Part shown: piece by piece, positions 58,520-64,000 of the stretch
How the letters are laid out: every line of letters starts with the position of its first letter
Position numbering within the stretch: position 1 is the stretch's first letter
From: Flavobacteriales bacterium
GTDB taxonomy: Bacteria > Bacteroidota > Bacteroidia > Flavobacteriales_F > PHOS-HE28
Reading direction: 5' to 3'
Length of the DNA: 64,000 nucleotides
NCBI GenBank assembly: GCA_026129465.1
Contig: JAHCIA010000001.1
Coordinates: 1,807,964 to 1,871,963 of the forward strand
Notes under the pieces: generated by a model
What the model saw: the letters and a program-made list of their open reading frames with translations, nothing else
Told to the model about the DNA's origin: nothing
Database searches by the model: none
Made by a program: the position numbers and the translations under genes

Positions 58520-58741
58520 ATGTATTGGACATTGGAACTGGCCTCCTACCTGGAGGATGCGCCCTGGCCGGCGACCAAGGACGAGTTGATCGACTTCGCC
58601 ATGCGCACCGGCGCGCCACTGGAAGTGGTGGAGAACCTGCAGGCCATCGAGGACGATGAGGAGGTCTTCGAGTCCATCGAAGACATCTGGCCGGACTACC
58701 CATCGAAAGAGGACTTCTTCTTCAACGAGGACGAATACTGA
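58520..58741 (+). CDS. DUF2795 domain protein
   Basis: 73 residues, very acidic. MYWTLELASYLEDAPWPATK then DELIDFAMRTGAPLEVVENL and EDIWPDYPSKEDFFFNEDEY are nearly diagnostic for the Bacteroidetes DUF2795 family, a short helical protein of unknown role. It is a single-gene unit: its own -7 box and a strong terminator right after it. The ATG at 58520 gives the family length; an in-frame ATG at 58481 lies inside the promoter box. Confidence 0.85.
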   Translation: MYWTLELASYLEDAPWPATKDELIDFAMRTGAPLEVVENLQAIEDDEEVFESIEDIWPDYPSKEDFFFNEDEY

Positions 58742-58767
58742 GGCGCCAGGACAACTCGCGCCAATGA

Positions 58768-58794
58768 GCCCTCCGGCGTGCCGGGGGGCTTTTT
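58768..58794 (+). terminator. intrinsic terminator after DUF2795
   Basis: Stem GCCCTCCGG (58768-58776), loop CGTG, CCGGGGGGC (58781-58789), then TTTTT. Nine pairs with one G-U. Confidence 0.85.
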
Positions 58795-58858
58795 CGTGGC
58801 GGCCTGCCGTGCTGTCAGGCCCTGTGGGCCGGCAGGGTCTGTGCTGGCAGCGGGCAGC

Positions 58859-58866
58859 TACCTTTG
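58859..58866 (+). promoter_or_regulatory. Bacteroidetes -7 box for secA
   Basis: TACCTTTG, an exact match, 61 bases before the secA ATG. Confidence 0.5.
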
Positions 58867-58927
58867 CCACCCTTCTGAAACGATGGGCCCTCGCATCGGC
58901 GCAGGCCCCATTCCACCGACCCCGTCC

Positions 58928-61900
58928 ATGATCGGATCCCTGACCAAGGCCCTGAAGGCCGTTTTCGGCGACAAGGCAGTACGCGACCTGAAGGAAGTGC
59001 GGCCCATGGTGGACGCCACCCTGGCCGCCGGCGAGAAGCTTCGCGACCTGAGCAACGACGATCTGCGCCGCCGCACGGCCGAATTGAAGGCCCGCATCGC
59101 GGAACGCACCCGGCCGAGTGATGATCGTGTCGCCGCGCTGCGTGCGGAGATCGAGGCCGATCCGCGCATGGACATCCACGAACGCGAGCGCCGATACGAG
59201 GAGATCGACCGCATCCAGGAGGAAAGCCTGAAGGAGATCGAGGAGGTGCTTCTGGAGATCCTGCCGGAAGCTTTCGCCGTGGTGAAGGAGACCGCCCGCC
59301 GCTTCAGCGAAGGCAGCGAGATCGAAGTGACCGCCAGTGAACTGGACCGCGAGATCGCCACCACGCGAGAAAGCGTGGAGATCCGCGGCGACCGCGCCAT
59401 CTGGAAGACCACCTGGATCGCCGCCGGCAACCCGGTGAAATGGGACATGGTGCACTATGATGTGCAGCTCATCGGCGGCGTGGCGCTGCACAAGGGCAAG
59501 ATCGCGGAGATGAGCACCGGCGAAGGCAAGACCCTTGTGAGCACCCTGCCCGTATACCTCAACGCCCTGGCCGGCCGAGGCGTGCATGTGGTGACGGTGA
59601 ACGACTACCTGGCCAAGCGCGACGCCGAATGGATGGGGCCCATCCACGAATTCCACGGGCTGCGTGTGGACTGCATCGACAAGCACCAACCCAACAGCCC
59701 CGAGCGCCGCAGGGCCTACCTGGCCGACATCACCTACGGCACCAATAACGAATTCGGCTTCGACTACCTGCGCGACAACATGGCCCATGCGCCATCCGCC
59801 CTGGTGCAACGAAAACACCATTTCGCCATCGTGGATGAGGTGGACAGCGTGCTGGTGGACGATGCCCGCACACCGCTCATCATCAGCGGGCCCACGCCGC
59901 GAGGCGAAGTGCACCAGTTCGACGAGTACCGCCCGCGCGTGGAAAAGCTCTACACCGCGCAGAAACAGCTCGTCACCAAGCTCCTCGCCGAGGCCAAGGA
60001 GAACCTCAAGGGCCTGGACGACGGTACGGCCTCCAAAGAGCAATTGGAGAAGGGCGGCATGGCGCTGTTGCGCTGCCACAGGGGCCTGCCGAAGAACAGC
60101 GCGCTGATCAAGTTCCTGAGCGAAACAGGTGTGAAGGCCCACCTGCAGAAGACCGAGAATTTCTACCTGCAGGAACAGGGCAAGGAGATGCCCAAGGTGG
60201 ACGCCGAACTGTTCTTCACCATCGATGAGAAGCAGCACGGCATCGAACTCACCGAGAAGGGCGTGGACCTGATCAGTGGTGACGTCAACGATCCGGAATT
60301 CTTCATCATGCCGGATGTGGGCGGCACCATCGCCGAGATCGAGCGCAGCAGCGCTTCGGTGGAGGAAAAGGCGCGTCGCAAGGACGACCTGCTGCGCGAC
60401 TTCGGCATCAAGAGCGAGCGCATCCACACCGTGAACCAGTTGATCCGCGCCTACGCCCTCTATGAGAACGATGTGGAATACGTGGTGATGGACGGCAAGG
60501 TGAAGATCGTGGATGAACAGACCGGCCGGATCCTCGAAGGCCGCCGATACAGCGATGGGCTGCACCAGGCCATCGAGAGCAAGGAGAAGGTGAAGGTGGA
60601 GGCCGCCACGCAGACCTACGCCACCGTCACCTTGCAGAACTATTTCCGGATGTACCACAAGCTCGCCGGCATGACCGGCACGGCCGAGACCGAGGCCCAG
60701 GAGTTGTGGGACATCTACAAGCTGGATGTGATGGTGATCCCCACCAACCGCCCGGTGGTGCGGAAGGATGCGGAAGACATGGTCTTCAAGACCAAGCGTG
60801 AGAAGTACAATGCGGTGATCGAGGAGATCGAGGCCTTGCGCAACGCCGGGCGCCCTGTGCTGGTGGGCACCACCAGCGTGGAGGTGAGCGAGTTGATGAG
60901 CAAGATGCTCAAGATGCGCAATATCCCGCACCAGGTGCTCAACGCCAAGCAGCACCAGCGCGAAGCCGAGATCGTGGCCAATGCGGGCATGGCGGGCACG
61001 GTGACCATCGCCACGAACATGGCCGGCCGTGGTACCGACATCAAACTGGGGTCCGGGGTGAAGGAGGCCGGGGGCCTGGCCATCATCGGCACGGAAAAAC
61101 ACGACAGCCGACGGGTCGACCGCCAGCTGCGTGGACGCGCGGGCCGCCAGGGCGATCCAGGCAGCAGCCAGTTCTATGTGAGCCTGGAGGACGACCTGAT
61201 GCGCATGTTCAACAGCCAGCGCATCAGCAAGCTGATGGACCGTCTGGGCCTGAAGGAGGGCGAGGTGATCCAGCACAGCATGGTCACCGCCAGCATCGAG
61301 CGCGCCCAGAAGAAGGTGGAGGAGAACAACTTCGGCATCCGGAAGCGCCTGCTGGAGTATGACGATGTGATGAACAGCCAGCGCACGGTTATCTACAAGC
61401 GCCGGCGCAATGCGCTGTTCGGCGACCGCTTGAAGCTGGACATCCTGAACATGTTCCACGAGGTGTCCGCGGGCACCGTGCAGCAATACCACGGCGACCC
61501 CGAACCGGAGGCTTACAGCGCCTTCGAGATGGAGCTCTTCCGCCGCTTCGCCATACCCTGTCCGGTCAGTGAGCAGGAGTTCAGGAGCATCAAGGTCCAG
61601 GAACTCTCCGACCGCGTTTACGAAGCGGCCATGGCGGCCTATGACCGGCACGGTGCGCGCATCGCGGAACAGGCCATGCCGGTGATCACCGATGTGTTCC
61701 TGAATCAGGGCAAGCAATACGAGAACATCGTGGTTCCGATCACCGACGGGCTGAAGACCATGCAGGTGGTGACGCACCTGGAGAAGTGCTACCGCACGCA
61801 GGGCATGGACCTGATCACCAGCATCGAGAAGTACATCACGCTGGCGATCATCGACAACGAGTGGAAGGAACATCTGCGGGAGATGGACGAACTGCGGCGC

Positions 61901-62302
61901 AGCGTGCAGAACGCGGCCATCGAACAGAAGGACCCGCTGCTGATCTACAAGCTCGAGAGCTTCAACCTCTTCAAGGCCATCATCGAGCGCGTCAATCAAG
62001 AAGTGGTGGGCTTCCTGGCCAAGGCCGGCCTCCCTTCCCAGCAGCCTCAGGTGCAGCAGGCCCAGGCGCCGCGTGCGTCCCAACAGCAACTGCGCACCGG
62101 CCGCTCGGAGGTGGGCGCACCCGCCGGTGCCATGCGAGGCGCAGCGGCCCCACCCCCCGGTGTGCGCGGCCCCATGCCCGCCGGTGGAGCACCCCGCCAG
62201 CCTGTCGCACCTGTGCGGGTGGAGAAAAAGGTGGGTCGCAACGACCCCTGCCCATGCGGCAGCGGCAAGAAATACAAGCAGTGCCACGGCAAGGCGGGCT
62301 GA
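58928..62302 (+). CDS. secA: preprotein translocase ATPase SecA
   Basis: 1124 residues, longer than the 900 of E. coli and normal for Bacteroidetes. SecA pushes unfolded preproteins through SecYEG using ATP. Motor: Walker [17 protein letters not shown] (about 195-210), [18 protein letters not shown] motif [20 protein letters not shown], the second motor half with [13 protein letters not shown] and [15 protein letters not shown]. The C-terminus is a Gln/Ala/Pro/Gly-rich linker (about 1040-1100) and the zinc-binding [17 protein letters not shown]. The frame is open upstream, but [20 protein letters not shown] is the natural start behind the -7 box. Confidence 0.97.
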   Translation: MIGSLTKALKAVFGDKAVRDLKEVRPMVDATLAAGEKLRDLSNDDLRRRTAELKARIAERTRPSDDRVAALRAEIEADPRMDIHERERRYEEIDRIQEESLKEIEEVLLEILPEAFAVVKETARRFSEGSEIEVTASELDREIATTRESVEIRGDRAIWKTTWIAAGNPVKWDMVHYDVQLIGGVALHKGKIAEMSTGEGKTLVSTLPVYLNALAGRGVHVVTVNDYLAKRDAEWMGPIHEFHGLRVDCIDKHQPNSPERRRAYLADITYGTNNEFGFDYLRDNMAHAPSALVQRKHHFAIVDEVDSVLVDDARTPLIISGPTPRGEVHQFDEYRPRVEKLYTAQKQLVTKLLAEAKENLKGLDDGTASKEQLEKGGMALLRCHRGLPKNSALIKFLSETGVKAHLQKTENFYLQEQGKEMPKVDAELFFTIDEKQHGIELTEKGVDLISGDVNDPEFFIMPDVGGTIAEIERSSASVEEKARRKDDLLRDFGIKSERIHTVNQLIRAYALYENDVEYVVMDGKVKIVDEQTGRILEGRRYSDGLHQAIESKEKVKVEAATQTYATVTLQNYFRMYHKLAGMTGTAETEAQELWDIYKLDVMVIPTNRPVVRKDAEDMVFKTKREKYNAVIEEIEALRNAGRPVLVGTTSVEVSELMSKMLKMRNIPHQVLNAKQHQREAEIVANAGMAGTVTIATNMAGRGTDIKLGSGVKEAGGLAIIGTEKHDSRRVDRQLRGRAGRQGDPGSSQFYVSLEDDLMRMFNSQRISKLMDRLGLKEGEVIQHSMVTASIERAQKKVEENNFGIRKRLLEYDDVMNSQRTVIYKRRRNALFGDRLKLDILNMFHEVSAGTVQQYHGDPEPEAYSAFEMELFRRFAIPCPVSEQEFRSIKVQELSDRVYEAAMAAYDRHGARIAEQAMPVITDVFLNQGKQYENIVVPITDGLKTMQVVTHLEKCYRTQGMDLITSIEKYITLAIIDNEWKEHLREMDELRRSVQNAAIEQKDPLLIYKLESFNLFKAIIERVNQEVVGFLAKAGLPSQQPQVQQAQAPRASQQQLRTGRSEVGAPAGAMRGAAAPPPGVRGPMPAGGAPRQPVAPVRVEKKVGRNDPCPCGSGKKYKQCHGKAG

Positions 62303-62327
62303 GCCTTACACGGCACACCTGAAAGCC

Positions 62328-62355
62328 GAAGGCCGGTCTTACGGGACCGGCCTTC
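62328..62355. terminator. hairpin between converging secA and TonB-like gene
   Basis: GAAGGCCGGTC (62328-62338) and GACCGGCCTTC (62345-62355), 11 perfect pairs with a six-base loop, in the 80-base gap between the two stops. No clear T-run on either side, so efficiency as a terminator is uncertain; the symmetric stem could serve both strands. Confidence 0.6.
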
Positions 62356-62382
62356 AAGCTTATGGTGTATGTGGTGTGGTTC

Positions 62383-63093
62383 TCAGAATTGTACGGGCAG
62401 CTTCATCTGCACGCGCACCGGTTGGCCGCGTTCCATGCCGGGTTCCCAAGGTGCCGATGAGCGTATCGCCTCCACCAATTGGTGGTCCAGCTTCACGCCC
62501 TTCTGTTCGATCACCCTCACGTCGCTCAGCTGTCCGTCCTTCTCCACGATGAAGCTCGCCGTCGCGGAGCCCTTGGTGTGTTTGGTGTCCACCGGGCTCA
62601 CCCTTTCCTTGATGTAGCGCACCAGTTCACGTTCGCCGCCCAAGGGGTAGCGCGGCATGGTCTGCGCACGGGTGTACACGATGTTGGCCAGCGGCTCGGG
62701 ATCGTAGACCTTCTCGGCCAGGGGGCGGCCCCATTGGTCGAAACGCTCCCAAACACCGGTCTTCAGGCCCATGACGTACTCACCACGGCTCTCCACCTTG
62801 CCATTCCGGTGGTAGAAGATGAAACGGCCATGTTCCACAAGCATCTCGGGATCGGCGTAGCTGCCTTCGGTCTTCAACCCGCCGTCCATACTGAAGGTCT
62901 TCGCCAGGAACTGGCCATCCTTCACCCCAACGGCGATGCGGTAGTAGGCGGCGTTCTTCTTGGAGGTGGCTTCAAGCACCTCATTGAGGTATTGCTTCTC
63001 GCTCAACTGGGCCGATGCCTCCTGGGGAAGGTGGAGGCCGAAGACCAGGAACAGACAGGGAGATATGAGGGCGGTGGGGCGCAATGGGGGCAT
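62383..63093 (-). CDS. exported protein with MORN-like segment and TonB-type C-terminal domain
   Basis: 236 residues from ATG 63093 (63114 is possible). A signal peptide ends in EASAQ (about residue 28). The middle (GRFIFYHRNGKVESRGEYVM then GLKTGVWERFDQWG, about 89-122) looks like the MORN/YwqK 'toxin-antitoxin' repeat. The last 90 residues (GERELVRYIKERVSPVD, ATASFIVEKDGQLSDVRVIE, WEPGMERGQPVRVQMKLPVQ) match the TonB C-terminal fold in 'energy transducer TonB' family proteins of Bacteroidetes. With no membrane anchor beyond the signal peptide it cannot act as a normal TonB. Function unknown. Confidence 0.75.
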   Translation of the reverse strand: MPPLRPTALISPCLFLVFGLHLPQEASAQLSEKQYLNEVLEATSKKNAAYYRIAVGVKDGQFLAKTFSMDGGLKTEGSYADPEMLVEHGRFIFYHRNGKVESRGEYVMGLKTGVWERFDQWGRPLAEKVYDPEPLANIVYTRAQTMPRYPLGGERELVRYIKERVSPVDTKHTKGSATASFIVEKDGQLSDVRVIEQKGVKLDHQLVEAIRSSAPWEPGMERGQPVRVQMKLPVQF

Positions 63094-63143
63094 CTGAAGG
63101 TTCGCCCCTTGCAACGCGATGCATCCCCGGGGGGTTACAGCCT

Positions 63144-64000
63144 TCAGCCGGCCCAGCCCTCGCGGTCCAGACTGCGGTACTGGATGGCCTCGGCGAGGTG
63201 TTCGGTGCGGATGTCCGGGCCACCGGCCAGATCGGCGATGGTACGCGCCACTTTCAGGATGCGGTCGTAAGCGCGGGCGCTGAGGCCGAGCCGCTCCATG
63301 GCCTTCTCCAACAGGGCCTTTCCGGCATCGTCGATGCGACAGATCTCGCGCAGCTCACGGCTGCCGATCTGGGCGTTGCAGTGGATCTTCCGGCCGCTGT
63401 ATCGATCCTGCTGCACCTTCCTGGCCGCGATGACCCTGTCGCGCATGTCGGCACTCTTCTCACTCTGCCGCTCGGCGCTCAATTCGGCGAAGGGTACCGG
63501 TGTCACCTCGATATGGATGTCGATGCGGTCCAGCAATGGCCCGCTCACTTTGTTCAGGTATTTCTGCACCACGCCCGGGGCGCACACACAATCCTTCTCC
63601 GGGTGGTTGTAGTAGCCGCAGGGACAAGGATTCATGGCGGCCACGAGCATGAAACTGGCCGGATACTCCACGGTGAATTTGGCCCGGCTGATGGTGACCA
63701 CGCGATCCTCCAGAGGTTGGCGAAGCACTTCCAGCACCTGGCGTTTGAATTCCGGCAACTCGTCCAGGAAGAGCACACCATTGTGCGCCAGACTGATCTC
63801 GCCCGGCTGGGGGAAGGAGCCGCCACCCACCAGCGCCACATCGCTGATCGTGTGGTGCGGACTGCGGTAGGGGCGCACACTCAGCAGGCTGTCCTCCTTG
63901 CGCAGCTTGCCGGCCACACTGTGGATCTTGGTGGTCTCCAGCGCCTCGTCGATGTTGAGCGGCGGCAGGATCGTGGGTAGACGCTTGGCCAGCATGGTCT
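63144..64000 (-). CDS. YifB/ComM-family Mg-chelatase-like ATPase, C-terminal part
   Basis: The gene runs off the right edge; about 285 residues are visible. Reading leftwards: a [14 protein letters not shown] stretch (just after the Walker A loop, which lies outside), [20 protein letters not shown], the Walker B region [20 protein letters not shown], the zinc-loop [20 protein letters not shown], and [16 protein letters not shown]; it ends in the Mg_chelatase C-terminal helices ([18 protein letters not shown]). ComM is a helicase used in natural transformation to extend donor DNA branches. The N-terminal Lon-like domain is beyond the window. Confidence 0.92.
   Translation of the reverse strand, partial: TMLAKRLPTILPPLNIDEALETTKIHSVAGKLRKEDSLLSVRPYRSPHHTISDVALVGGGSFPQPGEISLAHNGVLFLDELPEFKRQVLEVLRQPLEDRVVTISRAKFTVEYPASFMLVAAMNPCPCGYYNHPEKDCVCAPGVVQKYLNKVSGPLLDRIDIHIEVTPVPFAELSAERQSEKSADMRDRVIAARKVQQDRYSGRKIHCNAQIGSRELREICRIDDAGKALLEKAMERLGLSARAYDRILKVARTIADLAGGPDIRTEHLAEAIQYRSLDREGWAG

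Overview
The window looks like a chromosomal segment of a GC-rich member of the Bacteroidota, probably Flavobacteriales. The support is a type IX secretion and gliding block (PorV, PorU, a PorP/SprF-like protein, GldJ), a fused CcoN/CcoO cytochrome oxidase, GldJ followed by MurF, and many starts preceded by the Bacteroidetes promoter box TAnnTTTG. Shine-Dalgarno sequences are mostly weak or absent. I saw no insertion sequence, phage, CRISPR array or rRNA operon. Most of the window is housekeeping DNA with tightly packed genes.

Layout. 1-3.5 kb: end of a glycosyltransferase-like gene, RNase HII, and a large membrane-anchored propeller protein. 3.6-6.5 kb: Trk/Ktr potassium uptake (TrkH-TrkA) and a truncated haemoglobin. 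6.5-18.2 kb: mixed housekeeping (peptidoglycan hydrolase, DUF5522, urocanate hydratase, a possibly secreted or lipid-anchored pyrophosphatase, PheT, sterol desaturase, lysoplasmalogenase, RecG, CHAD). 18.2-21.1 kb: pyruvate dehydrogenase E2 and E1-alpha plus cytidine deaminase. 21.2-22.7 kb: VTC-domain protein and DUF4956 membrane protein. 22.7-32.8 kb: IspF overlapping PorV, PorU, then a divergent PorP/SprF-GldJ-MurF run. 32.8-39.6 kb: acyl-CoA dehydrogenase, AnmK, amino-acid dehydrogenase, ExbB-ExbD-TonB and FolC. 39.6-39.9 kb: two tRNA-Val genes with a strong terminator and a perfect 18-bp hairpin in the leader. 39.95-40.2 kb: an AT-rich island.

40.2-47.0 kb is the most distinctive region: an ECF sigma factor, CrtI, CrtB, Idi, FolE, photolyase, two tandem duplicated proteins of about 52 residues, an SRPBCC protein and CrtZ, all on one strand with overlaps or very short gaps. 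It reads as a light and oxidative-stress module making xanthophyll-type carotenoids and repairing UV damage. No lycopene cyclase and no light sensor lies within the window. 47.1-56.4 kb, on the other strand, is a complete cbb3 oxidase locus (CcoI, a GIY-YIG-like protein, CcoS, CcoNO, CcoQ, CcoP, CcoG, FixH, a TauE/SafE-type membrane protein). 56.4-64 kb: a coiled-coil protein, a methyltransferase, cobalamin adenosyltransferase, DUF2795, SecA, a TonB-like protein and the C-terminal part of a ComM/YifB ATPase.

The best candidates for something undescribed are the tandem microprotein pair inside the photolyase-carotenoid operon, the hairpin leader of the tRNA-Val pair, and the AT-rich island before the sigma factor. 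All calls rest on reading the sequence and recalling families; no database search was run.
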